Part shown: in pieces, positions 23,824-33,581 of the stretch
Layout of the letters: every line of letters starts with the position of its first letter
Position numbering within the stretch: the stretch's first letter is position 1
From: Streptomyces sp. DHE7-1
GTDB taxonomy: Bacteria > Actinomycetota > Actinomycetes > Streptomycetales > Streptomycetaceae
DNA length: 64,000 nucleotides
Assembly (NCBI GenBank): GCA_016432725.1
Contig: JACJDG010000003.1
Location: 6,726,001 to 6,790,000 of the forward strand
Direction: 5' to 3'
Notes under the pieces: model-generated
Seen by the model: the letters and a program-made list of their open reading frames with translations, nothing else
Told to the model about the DNA's origin: nothing
The model's database searches: none
Translations under genes and position numbers: made by a program

Positions 23824-24291
23824 ATGGCCGCGGTGGACCTCACCACCCATCCCGGACACCTGGCCCGGCGGCTCCAGCAGGCGCACTACCTGCTGTGGAA
23901 CACGATGGTCTCGGAGGAGATCACCTCGCCTCAGTTCGCGGTCCTGAACGCGCTCGTCGCCGAGCCGGGTCTCGACCAGCGGACCGTGGGGGAGCGGGTC
24001 GGCCTGGACCGGTCGACCATCGCCGAGGTCGTCAGCCGGCTCGGCCGACGCGGCCTGCTGGACAAGGTGCGCGATCCGCAGGACGGCCGCCGCTTCCTGC
24101 TCCGTCTCACCGACGACGGACTGCGCACCCACCGCAGGCTGACCGTACGCACCGCCCGGATGAACCAGGTCTTCCTCGCCCCGCTGAACACCGAGGAGCA
24201 GAGCGTGTTCTTCGACCTGATCCGCCGGGTCGCGGACGCCGCCGAGGAACTGCGCAACCCGGCGGAGCCGCCGGCCCTCCAGCAGGGCTGA
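23824..24291 (+). CDS. pcaV: MarR-family repressor of the pca operon
   Basis: A 155-residue winged-helix protein, divergent from pcaI. HTH and wing are visible as LDQRTVGERVGLDRSTIAEV and RDPQDGRRFLLRLTDDG. The ATG at 23824 has GGGAG 5 bases upstream; a GTG 30 bases earlier lacks such a site. In S. coelicolor the MarR protein PcaV occupies this position and is released from DNA by protocatechuate. I assign the name from family and context. Confidence 0.85.
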   Translation: MAAVDLTTHPGHLARRLQQAHYLLWNTMVSEEITSPQFAVLNALVAEPGLDQRTVGERVGLDRSTIAEVVSRLGRRGLLDKVRDPQDGRRFLLRLTDDGLRTHRRLTVRTARMNQVFLAPLNTEEQSVFFDLIRRVADAAEELRNPAEPPALQQG

Positions 24292-24299
24292 CGGACCGG

Positions 24300-25297
24300 T
24301 CAGCCGGAGGAGGGGCGAAGACCACCCAGACCTGCCCGTCGGCGAAGTTCAGCGGGCCCCCGTCCGCGGTCGTGAACTCCGTGCCGTCCGTCGCGCCCGG
24401 CCGGGACCACCGCGCCGCGTAGGAGCGCCCGTCCCGCAGCACCTCGGCCCTGCCGGAGCCGACCGTCTCGGTGTACGGCGTGTGGTTGCCGAGCACGTCG
24501 TGGTACTTCGAGGAACGGACCCGCACGTACTGGACGACGACGGTCGGCGGTGCCAGGCGCCCGCCGTCCGTCGTCGTCGCGGGCGTGCCGTCCATCGCGA
24601 CCAGCCAGCCACCCCGGGCCCCGGACCAGGTGAAGGCGAAGCGGGCCGCCGGGTAGCGCACGGTCCGCGTGGTGGCGGGAGAGCCGCCGGAGGGCGCGGG
24701 GCCGTACCGGAAGCCGGTGGTCAGGGCGGTCCGGCCGGGGGCGGAGGACAGCAGCCGGGCGGGGCGCAGATAGAGGTTGTGCGGCGCGGCCCGGCCGGCA
24801 CCCCGGTAGTACGCGCTCGCGGTGTCGTCCGGCGACTCCGCCCGCAGCGGCGCCCGGCCGATCAGCGGCAGCAGTTTGCGCTGGGCGCCGGAGTAGGCCA
24901 GCGTCGGCTCGTGGAACTGGCGCAGCAGCTCCAGGTCCGACTCGCGGGCGCTGCGCACCGGCCCCACCGACTTCGGCAGCCGGGTGGCGTACACCGCCAT
25001 CAGCCGGCTCAGGCCGCCCTCGACCTGCTCCGCGTACACCACGTCGGCGGCGCCGAGTCCGGTCTGCGGACGCGCCGCGGACACGTTGTCGATCTTCACG
25101 GCGAGCGGTGATCCGGCGACGGGCGTGGGCGTCGGTGTGACGGTGACCCCCGGCGTGGGGGTCCGCGCCGGAGCCCGGGCGTCGTCGGCCGGCCGCTGCC
25201 GGGTGCAGCCCGCCGTGAGTGAGGCCGCGGCCGTCGCGGCGATCAGTGCCGCCGTCAGCGCGGCGCGGCGCGTGCGCGCCCCATGTCGCATGCCCAC
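24300..25297 (-). CDS. DUF3048 (YerB-like) lipoprotein (one frameshift near the end)
   Basis: A probable surface lipoprotein: a signal peptide with a hydrophobic run (ALTAALIAATAAASLTAGC) and a possible lipobox Cys, then a Thr/Pro-rich linker. The DUF3048 core follows (VKIDNVSAARPQTGLGAADV, then GPVRSARESDLELLRQF). The function of the family is unknown. The frame breaks just before the stop: restoring one C in the coding-strand C run (24312-24315) gives the ending VVFAPSSG and a stop at 24300-24302. I prefer the GTG at 25297 because GGGGAG lies 6 bases upstream; an ATG is at 25291. Confidence 0.8.
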
Positions 25298-25555
25298 CGT
25301 CGTCTCCCCGTTCGTATGTGTCGATTGTGTGCTCGCCGGGACACTGCGGGCCATACCCGGTCGCGCGGTTCCGCGCGCGGGCACTGGGCCGATCGGTCGC
25401 CCGGTGTGACCCCGGCGGGCGGCGGGGGAGCGTCCGGGGTGCCGCGGGCGGGGCGGAACGCGTGGTTCGGGGTGGCCCGCGCGGGTACCCGGGCCACCCC
25501 GAACCGGACGCGCCAGGGCGAACCGGCGCGCACGCTGACAAGGGAGCGCGACCTC

Positions 25556-26746
25556 ATGAAGGCAGTCACCTGGCAGGGCAGGCGGGACGTGCGGGTGGAG
25601 GACGTGCCCGACCCGCGGATCGAGGAGCCCACCGACGCGGTCATCCGCATCACGTCCAGCGGTCTGTGCGGCTCGGACCTGCACCTGTACGAGGTGCTCA
25701 CCCCGTTCATGACGCCGGGTGACATCCTCGGACACGAGCCGATGGGCATCGTCGAGGAGGTCGGGGCGGCCGTGCCCGACCTCGCGGTGGGCGACCGGGT
25801 CGTGGTGCCCTTCCAGATCGCCTGCGGCAACTGCTGGATGTGTCTCACCGGGCTGCCGACCCAGTGCGAGACCACCCAGGTCACCGGGGAACACATGGGC
25901 GCCCCCTTGTTCGGCTACACCCGGCTGTACGGCGCCGTGCCCGGCGCGCAGGCCGAGTATCTGCGGGTCCCGCAGGCCCAGTTCGGCCCGATGAAGGTGC
26001 CCGAGGGCCCGCCGGACGACCGGTTCGTCTACCTCTCCGACGTGCTGCCCACCGCCTGGCAGGCGGTCGAGTACGCCTCCGTACCGCCGGGCGGCTCCCT
26101 CGCCGTCCTCGGACTCGGGCCCATCGGCGACATGGCCTGCCGGATCGCGCTGGCGCGGGGCGCCGAGCAGGTCTTCGGTATCGACCTGGTGCCGGAGCGG
26201 CTGGCCCGGGCCAAGCGGCGCGGCACCCGGACGTACGACCTCAGGGCCTTCGACGACGAGAAGGAACTGATCGAGGCGATCCGCGACGAGACCGGCGGCC
26301 GCGGCCCGGACGCCGTGATCGACGCCGTCGGCACCGAGGCCCACGGCGGCGCGACCGCGAAGCTCGTCCAGACGGCCGCCGCCGTGCTGCCCCGCAGGAT
26401 CAGCGCGCCCATCGCCGAACGCTTCAGCGTCGACCGGCTCTCCGCCCTGCACATGGCCATCGAACTGGTCCGGCGCGGCGGCACCATCTCGCTCAGCGGC
26501 GTGTACGGCGGCATGGCCGATCCCATGCCGATGCTCACGATGTTCGACAAGCAGATCCAGATGCGGATGGGGCAGGCCAACGTGCGCCGCTGGAGCGACG
26601 AGATCATGCCCTACCTGACGGACGAGGACCCGCTCGGCGTCGACGACTTCGCCACCCACCGGGTGCCGCTCTCCGAGGCCCCGCACGCCTACGAGATGTT
26701 CCAGCACAAGCAGGACGGCGCCATCAAGATCCTGATGCAGCCGTAG
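25556..26746 (+). CDS. Zinc-dependent alcohol dehydrogenase family protein
   Basis: A medium-chain NAD(P)-dependent dehydrogenase of 396 residues, longer than classic alcohol dehydrogenases and like the glutathione-independent formaldehyde dehydrogenase group. Zinc-ligand motifs are GLCGSDLHLYE and GHEPMGIVEEVG (catalytic), and CGNCWMCLTGLPTQCE (structural cysteines, one fewer spaced than usual). The nucleotide-binding loop is VLGLGPIGDMACRIALARG. AGGGAG lies 10 bases before the ATG. It is a single gene; the true substrate is uncertain. Confidence 0.88.
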   Translation: MKAVTWQGRRDVRVEDVPDPRIEEPTDAVIRITSSGLCGSDLHLYEVLTPFMTPGDILGHEPMGIVEEVGAAVPDLAVGDRVVVPFQIACGNCWMCLTGLPTQCETTQVTGEHMGAPLFGYTRLYGAVPGAQAEYLRVPQAQFGPMKVPEGPPDDRFVYLSDVLPTAWQAVEYASVPPGGSLAVLGLGPIGDMACRIALARGAEQVFGIDLVPERLARAKRRGTRTYDLRAFDDEKELIEAIRDETGGRGPDAVIDAVGTEAHGGATAKLVQTAAAVLPRRISAPIAERFSVDRLSALHMAIELVRRGGTISLSGVYGGMADPMPMLTMFDKQIQMRMGQANVRRWSDEIMPYLTDEDPLGVDDFATHRVPLSEAPHAYEMFQHKQDGAIKILMQP

Positions 26747-26761
26747 GGCCGGGTGCGGCCC

Positions 26762-27838
26762 CTAGGGTGTGCCGCCCGTGGTGCCCAGGACCTCCGCCAG
26801 GTCGAAGCGCACCGGCTCCTCCAGCTGGGCGTAGGTGCAGCTCTCCGGCGCGCGGTCCGGGCGCCAGCGCCGGAACCGCGCCGTGTGCCGGAAGCGGGCG
26901 CCGTTCTCCATGTGGTCGTAGGCCACCTCGGCGACCCGCTCCGGCCGCAGCGGGACCCAGGACAGGTCCTTCTTGCCCGACCAGCGGCTCGGCGCACCCG
27001 GCAACCGGGCCGTCTCGTGCGCCGCCTCCTCCCCCAGGCCGCCCACGGATGCCCGCCCACGTCCGCCATCCGCAGCGGCTCCAGCTCCTCGATCAGCTCG
27101 GCGCGCCGCTTCATCGGGAAAGCGGCCGACACCCCCACGTGCTGCAGCGCGCCCCGGTCGTCGTACAGGCCGAGCAGCAGCGAGCCCACCACCGGTCCGC
27201 TCTTGTGGAACCGGTAGCCCGCCACCACCACGTCCGCCGTGCGCTCGTGCTTGATCTTGAACATGGCTCGCTCGTCCTGCAGATAGCGCAGTCCGAGCGG
27301 CTTGGCGACGATCCCGTCGAGGCCGGCTCCCTCGTACTGCTCGAACCACCGCCCGGCCAGCTCGGCGTCCGTCGTCGCGGGCGCCAGGTGGACCGGCGCG
27401 TCCACGCCGGCCAGCGCCCCGTCCAGCAGGGCCCGCCGGTCGGTGAGCGGCGCGTCCAACAGGGACCGGTCGTCCAGGGCCAGCAGGTCGAACGCCACGA
27501 ACGAGGCCGGCGTCCGCTCCGCCAGCGTCCGCACCCGGGAGTCTGCCGGATGGATCCGCTCGGTCAGCGCGTCGAAGTCCAGCCGGCCCTCCCGCGCGAT
27601 CACGATCTCCCCGTCCAGCACGCACCGCCGGGGACCCGCTCCTTCAGCGCCGCCACCAGCTCCGGGAAGTACCGGGTCAGCGGCTTGCCGGTACGGCTGC
27701 CCAGCTCGACCTCGTCGCCGTCGCGGAACACGATCGCCCGGAACCCGTCCCACTTCGCCTCGTAGTGCATGCCCGGGGGATCCTCGCCACCGACTTGGCG
27801 AGCATCGGCTTGACGGGCGGCATCACCGGAAGATCCAT
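26762..27838 (-). CDS. ATP-dependent DNA ligase, LigD/LigC type (three frameshifts)
   Basis: Seals nicks, with a probable role in non-homologous end joining. The restored protein has about 359 residues. The adenylation lysine is in YEAKWDGFRAIVF. Later motifs are VLDGEIVI, FDLLALD, GLDGIVAKPLG and MFKIKHERTADVVV, followed by an OB-fold C-terminus (GKKDLSWVPLRPERVAEVAY). The frame breaks at three C/G runs, near 27774-27778, 27631-27634 and 27028-27033, each repaired by one base. Either the assembly is faulty here or the gene is dead. It is divergent from the LigD-type polymerase gene, 74 bp apart. Confidence 0.82.
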
Positions 27839-27912
27839 GCGTCCGATTCTGCTCGCATACGCACCGCAGCGCCCGGTGTGCGCGCTGTGCGGGGTGCGCC
27901 TACCGTGGCCGC

Positions 27913-28931
27913 ATGGGTGATGCGGTGGAACTGGACGTGGCCGGCCGGACCCTACGGCTGTCCAGCCCGGACAAGGTGTTCTTCCCCGAGCGCGGTTTCA
28001 CCAAGCTGGACCTCGCCCGGTACTACGCCGCCGTCGGCCCCGGCATCCTGCGCGCCCTGCGCGACCGCCCCACCACCCTGGAGCGCTACCCGGACGGCGT
28101 CGGCGGCGAGTGGTTCTACCAGAAGCGGGCCCCCAAGGGCATGCCCGACTGGATCCCGACCGCCCACATCACCTTCCCCAGCGGCCGCAGCGCCGACGAG
28201 ATGTGCCCCACCGAGGAGGCCGCCGTGGTGTGGGCCGCCCAGTACGGCACGCTCACCTTCCACCCGTGGCCGGTACGCCGCGGCGACGTCGACCACCCGA
28301 CGAACTGCGCATCGACCTCGACCCGCAGCCCGGCACCGACTACGCCGACGCCGTCCGCGCCGCGCACGAACTGCGTGCCGTCCTCGACGAGCACGGCGGC
28401 CTGCGCGGCTGGCCCAAGACCTCCGGCGGCCGCGGCCTGCACGTCTTCGTGCCCATCGAACCCCGCTGGACCTTCACCCAGGTCCGCCGCGCCGCGATCG
28501 CGGTGGGCCGGGAGATGGAACGCCGGATGCCGGACCAGGTGACCATCAAGTGGTGGAAGGAGGAGCGCGGCGAGCGCATCTTCGTCGACTACAACCAGAC
28601 CGCCCGCGACCGCACCATCGCCTCCGCCTACTCCGTACGGCCCCGCCCGAACGCCCCGGTCTCCGCGCCGCTGCGCTGGGAGGAGGTCGGCGTGGCCCAC
28701 CCCCGCGACTTCGACCTCGCCACCATGCCGGCCCGCTTCGCCGAACTCGGCGACGTGCACGCCGGGATGGACGAGCACGCCCACTCCCTCGAGGCCCTGC
28801 TGGAGCTGGCCCGCCGCGACGAGCACGACCACGGCCTGGGCGATCTGCCGTACCCGCCGGAGTACCCGAAGATGCCGGGCGAGCCCAAGCGCGTCCAGCC
28901 GAGCCGGGCCCGCCGGGAGCAGGCCTCCTGA
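27913..28931 (+). CDS. LigD-type primase-polymerase, stand-alone (one frameshift)
   Basis: A polymerase of the archaeo-eukaryotic primase family that fills gaps and adds ribonucleotides at broken ends. The restored length is about 339 residues. Family motifs are SPDKVFFPERGFTKLDLARYY near the start, RIDLDPQPGTDYADAVRAA (catalytic Asp pair), GGRGLHVFVPI and ARDRTIASAYSVR. The frame breaks near 28295-28298, where one C is missing between DVDHP and DELRID. It lacks ligase and nuclease domains, as in Streptomyces, which encode them separately. No ku gene is in the window. Confidence 0.87.
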
Positions 28932-29053
28932 AGGACCGGAACCCCGGCCCGGCGAGGAGGCCCGGGCCCGGCGCCGGCCGGCCCCGCTCCGGCCCGTGCG
29001 GCCCGCCGGAGCGCGGCTATCCTGATCGTCAGCCGCCGATGAGGAGTCCCGAA

Positions 29054-30100
29054 GTGACCGAGGCAGTGTCGCGCCCCACGCTGGAGGCCGTGGCCGCGCG
29101 GGCCGGGGTGTCCCGGGCCACCGTGTCACGGGTGGTCAACGGCGGGGACGGTGTCCGCGAGCCGCTCGTCGAGCGGGTCCGGCGCGCGGTCGAGGAACTC
29201 GGGTACGTGCCCAACCAGGCTGCGCGCAGCCTGGTCACCAAGCGGCACGAAGCCATCGCCGTCGTCATCGCCGAGCCCGAGGCACGGGTGTTCGCCGACC
29301 CCTTCTTCGCCCTGCAACTGCGCGGCATCAGCAAGGAACTGACGGCCCACGACAACCAGCTCGTACTGCTGCTGACCGAGGGCCGCGCCGACCACGCGCG
29401 CGTGGCCCGCTACCTGGCCGGAGGCCACGTCGACGGTGCGCTCGTCTTCTCCCTGCACCTCGACGACCCGCTGCCCGGCCTGATCCGCAACGCGGGCGTG
29501 CCCACCGTGTTCGGCGGCCGGCCCGACTGGAGCGACGGCGACGGCGCCCCCGGACCGGTGTACGTCGACAGCGACAACCGCGGCGGCGCCCGCGCGGCCG
29601 TGCGTCATCTCGCCGGACTGGGCCGGACCCGGATCGCGCACATCACCGGCGCGCTGGACCAGACCTCGGCCGTGGACCGGCTCGACGGCTACCGGGACGT
29701 CATGGGCGACGCCGACCCCCGGCTCGTGGTGGAGAGCGACTTCACGCCGGGCGGCGGCGAACGGGCCATGCGGGAACTGCTCGACCGCTGCCCGGACGTG
29801 GACGCCGTGTTCGCCGCCAACGACCTCACCGCGCTCGGCGCCCTGCGCGTGCTGCGCGAGCGAGGGCTGCGCGTACCCGAGGACGTGGCCGTGATCGGCT
29901 TCGACGACGTGCTGCCCGTCGCCGAGGAGTGCGACCCGCCGCTGACCACGGTCCGTCAGGATATCGAGGAGATGGGCCGGCTGATGGCCCGCCTACTGCT
30001 CGCGGGCCCGGCCGGACAGGGCGGCGCGGGTGAGCACACGGAACCACCGGCGGCCGGTGTGGTCCTGCCGACCACACTGATACGCCGGGCGTCCGCCTAG
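29054..30100 (+). CDS. LacI-family transcription regulator
   Basis: A sugar-type repressor of 348 residues. The helix-turn-helix (TLEAVAARAGVSRATVSRVV) and hinge (NQAARSLVTKR) are at the N-terminus. The periplasmic-binding-protein-like core follows (VAVIGFDDVLPVAEECDPPL). I chose the GTG at 29054 because AGGAG ends 7 bases before it; an ATG lies 15 bases upstream. No sugar-utilisation genes are adjacent, so the target is probably unlinked. Confidence 0.88.
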   Translation: MTEAVSRPTLEAVAARAGVSRATVSRVVNGGDGVREPLVERVRRAVEELGYVPNQAARSLVTKRHEAIAVVIAEPEARVFADPFFALQLRGISKELTAHDNQLVLLLTEGRADHARVARYLAGGHVDGALVFSLHLDDPLPGLIRNAGVPTVFGGRPDWSDGDGAPGPVYVDSDNRGGARAAVRHLAGLGRTRIAHITGALDQTSAVDRLDGYRDVMGDADPRLVVESDFTPGGGERAMRELLDRCPDVDAVFAANDLTALGALRVLRERGLRVPEDVAVIGFDDVLPVAEECDPPLTTVRQDIEEMGRLMARLLLAGPAGQGGAGEHTEPPAAGVVLPTTLIRRASA

Positions 30101-30142
30101 GAGACGTGCCCTCGCGGACCCGGCCCACGGCCGCGCCCGCGT

Positions 30143-30933
30143 TCAGCCCTGCGGCGACCCGCTTCTGATGACCGCGAAGCGGGCGCCGTACGGGTCGGCG
30201 AGCTTGGCCATGCGGCCGACGCCCTCCAGGGTGGTCGCCGGCATGCGCACCGTGCCGCCGAGCCGGCGTGCCTCCTCGACCACGGCGTCGGTGTCCTCGA
30301 CCTCGAAGTACGGCAGCCAGTACGGGCCGGCCTCCGCCTCGTCCGGGGCGTCGGCCAGCGGCACCATCCCGCCGAACATCGCGTCCTCACCGGCCCCGCC
30401 GGGGTTGAGGCACGTGTACGTGCCGCCGGGGAAGGGCACGCCGGAGGTCTCCAGACCGAGGACCTTGTGGTAGAACGCGGCGGCGGCCGCGATGTCCGCC
30501 GTGTACAGCTCGACCCAGCACAGCGCGCCCGGCTCGCTCGCCACGTCGACGCCCTTGATCCGCCCGGGCTGCCAGATCCCGAAGGGCACCCGCGCCTGGT
30601 CGGTGAGGACCGCCATGTGGCCCTGGCCCATCACGTCGCGAGGCTGGAACAGCACACCGCCGTGCGTCTGTTCCGCGGTGGCCGCGGTGGCCCGCGCGTC
30701 CTCGCTCCGGAAGTACACCGTCCAGGCCGGCGGCCCTGCTCCGGCCCGGTCCGCATGCCGCCGGCCACCGTCCTGCCGCCGAGCCGGAAGAAGCCGTAAC
30801 CGCCGGCGTCCGGCCCCGCCGACTCGAACTCCCAGCCGAAGAGACCGCCGTAGAAGGAGAGGGCGCCGTCCAGGTCCGGGGTGCCGACATCTACCCAGTT
30901 CGGAGCGCCGTTGACGAAACGGGTGGTGAGCAT
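30143..30933 (-). CDS. VOC-family (glyoxalase/bleomycin-resistance-like) protein with two domains (one frameshift)
   Basis: Two vicinal-oxygen-chelate domains in tandem: the first starts APNWVDVGTPDLDGALSFY, the second ALCWVELYTADIAAAAAFYH. Such proteins are metal-dependent enzymes or drug-binding proteins; the reaction here is unknown. GAGGAGG is 6 bases before the ATG. The frame breaks near 30736-30739 (GGMRTGPEQG then PPAWTVYFRSEDA), repaired by one G on the coding strand. The restored length is about 263 residues. Confidence 0.82.
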
Positions 30934-31185
30934 CTTCGCCCTCCTCGACAGGGGGACCGTGAACCGGGTCCCGTCCTCTGCACTGCCGAGTCTGGCACCG
31001 CCCACCGGTGACCGCCGCCGAGGCGCCGCGGCGCGCCGCGCCCCCGCGCGCGGACCGGCCCCGCCGGCCCGCGGGTTCCGCGGGATTCGGCACCGGCCCC
31101 GCGCGCCGCCGTGCACGGGCGTGTCGCACGGCGCATCATCGGGACGTTCACGCCTGCCGGCGGGCTGGCCGGCCACGGCGTCGAC

Positions 31186-31207
31186 GCGGCGTTGATGCGG
31201 CGTTGAT
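31186..31207. repeat. 11-bp tandem repeat before the WhiB-like gene
   Basis: GCGGCGTTGAT occurs twice back to back (31186-31196, 31197-31207), ending 34 bp before the start codon. It could be a protein-binding site or may be chance. Confidence 0.4.
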
Positions 31208-31241
31208 CGAACGTTTTTCGCCGCACGGCACGATCCTGGCC

Positions 31242-31487
31242 ATGCACATCGACACGATCACCCCGGCCGACCCCACCTGGCAGGCCCAGGCCCTGTGCGC
31301 GCAGACCGGGGCCGACTTCTTCTTCCCCGAGCCCGGCAGCTCGGTACGCGAGGCGAAGCGCATCTGCGGCATGTGCGAGATGCGCCCCGCCTGCCTCGAC
31401 TACGCGCTGAGCAACGACGAACGCTTCGGTGTCTGGGGCGGCCTGTCCGAGAAGGAGCGCCTCGCGCTGAGGCGCACCTCCGGCTGA
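31242..31487 (+). CDS. WhiB-like iron-sulfur regulator
   Basis: An 81-residue Wbl protein. The four cluster cysteines are at residues 19, 42, 45 and 51 (C-x22-C-x2-C-x5-C). The turn GVWGG (63-67) is followed by the basic tail RLALRRTSG. Such proteins bind a [4Fe-4S] cluster and act with a sigma factor on development, redox or resistance genes. No clear Shine-Dalgarno precedes the ATG. In S. coelicolor a Wbl gene (wblH, as I recall) holds a similar place, but I do not assign the symbol. Confidence 0.9.
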   Translation: MHIDTITPADPTWQAQALCAQTGADFFFPEPGSSVREAKRICGMCEMRPACLDYALSNDERFGVWGGLSEKERLALRRTSG

Positions 31488-31506
31488 GCCGCCGCGGACG
31501 GCTCGC

Positions 31507-32481
31507 TCAGCCGGCCGCCCGCGCCGCCATGCGCGCCTTGCGCGCCGCCAGCCGCTCGTCGAACCGGGAGGCCTCAGTGTCCAGGCCGCCCAGGAACAGA
31601 CCCAGCTCCTCCTGGGCCTGCAGGCCCTCCGGGCCGAACCCGTCCATCTCCATGATCTTCAGGAAGCGCAGCACGGGCTGCAGCACGTCGTCGTGGTGGA
31701 TCCGCAGGTTGTAGACCTCGCCGATCGCCATCTGCGCCGCGGCCCGCTCGAAGCCGGGGATGCCGTGGCCGGGCATACGGAAGTTGACGACGACGTCCCG
31801 GACCGCCTGCATGGTCAGGTCGGGGGCGAGTTCGAAGGAAGCCTTCAGCAGGTTGCGGTAGAAGACCATGTGCAGGTTCTCGTCGGTCGCGATGCGGGCC
31901 AGCATGCGGTCGCAGACCGGGTCGCCGGACTGGTGGCCGGTGTTGCGGTGCGAGATCCGGGTGGCCAGTTCCTGGAAGGCGACGTACGCGATCGAGTGCA
32001 GCATCGAGTGCCGGTTGTCGGACTCGAAGCCCTCGCTCATGTGGGACATGCGGAACTGCTCCAGCTTGTCCGGGTCCACCGCGCGCGAGGTGAGCAGGTA
32101 GTCGCGCATCACGATGCCGTGCCGGCCCTCCTCGGCCGTCCAGCGGTGCACCCACGTACCCCACGCGCCGTCGCGGCCGAACAGCGAGGCGATCTCGTGG
32201 TGGTAGCTCGGCAGGTTGTCCTCGGTCAGCAGGTTGACGACGAGGGCGATACGGCCGATCTCCGTCACCCCGGACTGTTCCTTGTCCCAGGCCTCGCCGT
32301 CCTCGAACAGACCGGGGAAGTTGCGGCCGTCGCTCCAGGGCACGTACTCGTGCGGCATCCAGTCCTTGGCGACCTTCAGATGCCGATTCAGCTCCTTCTC
32401 GACCACTTCCTCCAGGGCGTACAGCAACCGCGCGTCGGTCCAGGCGGACGGGCTGCCGAGGTGAGGGGAGGTGATCGTCAC
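31507..32481 (-). CDS. Acyl-ACP desaturase (ferritin-like diiron)
   Basis: Introduces a double bond into an acyl chain on acyl carrier protein. It has 324 residues. The diiron ligands are in TAEEGRHGIVM (E-x2-H) and ATDENLHMVFY (E-x2-H), with a first Glu in the ALEEVVEKELNRHL helix. The GTG start has GGAG 5 bases upstream. Its upstream region carries a phased set of CTACG/CGTAG palindromes, so it is very probably under a dedicated repressor. Control of membrane fluidity is the likely role. Confidence 0.9.
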   Translation of the reverse strand: MTITSPHLGSPSAWTDARLLYALEEVVEKELNRHLKVAKDWMPHEYVPWSDGRNFPGLFEDGEAWDKEQSGVTEIGRIALVVNLLTEDNLPSYHHEIASLFGRDGAWGTWVHRWTAEEGRHGIVMRDYLLTSRAVDPDKLEQFRMSHMSEGFESDNRHSMLHSIAYVAFQELATRISHRNTGHQSGDPVCDRMLARIATDENLHMVFYRNLLKASFELAPDLTMQAVRDVVVNFRMPGHGIPGFERAAAQMAIGEVYNLRIHHDDVLQPVLRFLKIMEMDGFGPEGLQAQEELGLFLGGLDTEASRFDERLAARKARMAARAAG

Positions 32482-32550
32482 GGGAACTCCAGGGGGACGC
32501 CGAGCAGAAGGGGGAGTGAAGGGGACGGTCCGGCGAGCGGTGCCGGTAAA

Positions 32551-32611
32551 CCTACGTGATCGTAGGCTACGAATCCGTAGGTTACGAAGCCGTAGGTTAA
32601 GGTCATCGTAA
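32551..32611. promoter_or_regulatory. Phased operator array upstream of the desaturase gene
   Basis: Four adjacent units of 16, 15, 15 and 15 bp: CCTACGTGATCGTAGG (32551), CTACGAATCCGTAGG (32567), TTACGAAGCCGTAGG (32582) and a degenerate TTAAGGTCATCGTAA (32597). The first is a perfect palindrome with arms CCTACG/CGTAGG. A TACGAT -10-like box on the minus strand lies inside the first unit (32559-32564). Confidence 0.7.
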
Positions 32612-32712
32612 AGATCGCTGATCAGGCGCCCGGTCGCGGGCAGTTCACCGGTGTGCCGGACAGCCCCGGGACCCGCAGGTCCCGGGGCTGTCCGAGGCAG
32701 GGCGTCACTCCG

Positions 32713-33488
32713 TCAGGCGTACAGTTCCCGCAGCCGCACCGAGAGACACGTCACACATCCCTCGAGCTTCTCGAACTCGGAGATGTCCACGGTGACCACC
32801 TCGTGGCCGAGATCGGTCAGCAGTTCCGCCGTCTTCGGGCGCTCGCCGCCATGAGCAGCTTGTGGCCGCCGAGCAGCACCACGTGCGCACCCGACTCCTC
32901 CGGCACCGAGAGGAACCCCGGGAACAGCGACGGCCGGTCCACCATCGGGATGTGCCCGATGACCGTCCCGTCCGGCAGCGCGGTCACCGCCGACTTCAGA
33001 TGCAGCACCTTGCTCACCGGCACCGGCACCACGCGCGCGCCCAGCGGCTCGAACGCGGCCCGGAGCTGCTGCACCCCGGCCGCGTTGGTGCGCCCGCCCC
33101 GGCCGACGTAGACGGTGTCGCCCACCTTGAGGACGTCCCCGCCGTCCAGGGTGCCCGGCTCCCAGATCCAGTTCACCGAGCAGCCGAGCCGGGCCACCGC
33201 CTCCTCGACGCCCGCGGTCTCGGCGCGCCGGGACTCCGCGCCGGGCCGGGTGATCAGGGCCACGTTCCGGTACATGACCACGGTGTCCTCGACGAACACC
33301 GAGTCGGGGCAGTCGTCGGCCGGGTCGACCTCGATCGTCTCCCAGCCGTGCGTGCCGAGCGCCTCGACGTAGGCCTCCCACTGCTGGACGGCGAGGTCCA
33401 CGTCGGCCTTCCGTCGCTCGATGTGCGTGACCAGCCCCTCGGCGAGCAGCGGGCCGGGGCGGCGGACGAGGGCCTTCTTGCTGGGCAC
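32713..33488 (-). CDS. ddaH: NG,NG-dimethylarginine dimethylaminohydrolase (one frameshift)
   Basis: Hydrolyses methylated arginine to citrulline and dimethylamine, in the amidinotransferase fold. Motifs are DSVFVEDTVVMYRNVALI near the start, then ETAGVEEAVARLG and GTLDGGDVLKVGD. The catalytic Cys is in EGCVTCLSVRL at the end. The frame breaks near 32848-32850 (LLMAASA then PKTAELLTDLG), repaired by one C on the coding strand. The restored length is about 258 residues, typical of the family. An arginine deiminase is the less likely alternative, since those are about 410 residues. Confidence 0.88.
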
Positions 33489-33581
33489 GACGGGCCTTTC
33501 CTGATCGGCGGTGCGGTCCGGCGCCCGGGAGACGGGAGCCGGACCGCCATCATGCAGCGCGCCATGCCCAGGACGAAACCC

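Noticed and set aside
27302..30100. A 932-codon plus-strand frame ending in the LacI regulator
   Set aside because: It crosses the ligase gene on the other strand and the polymerase gene in the wrong frame; only its last 348 codons are the LacI protein.
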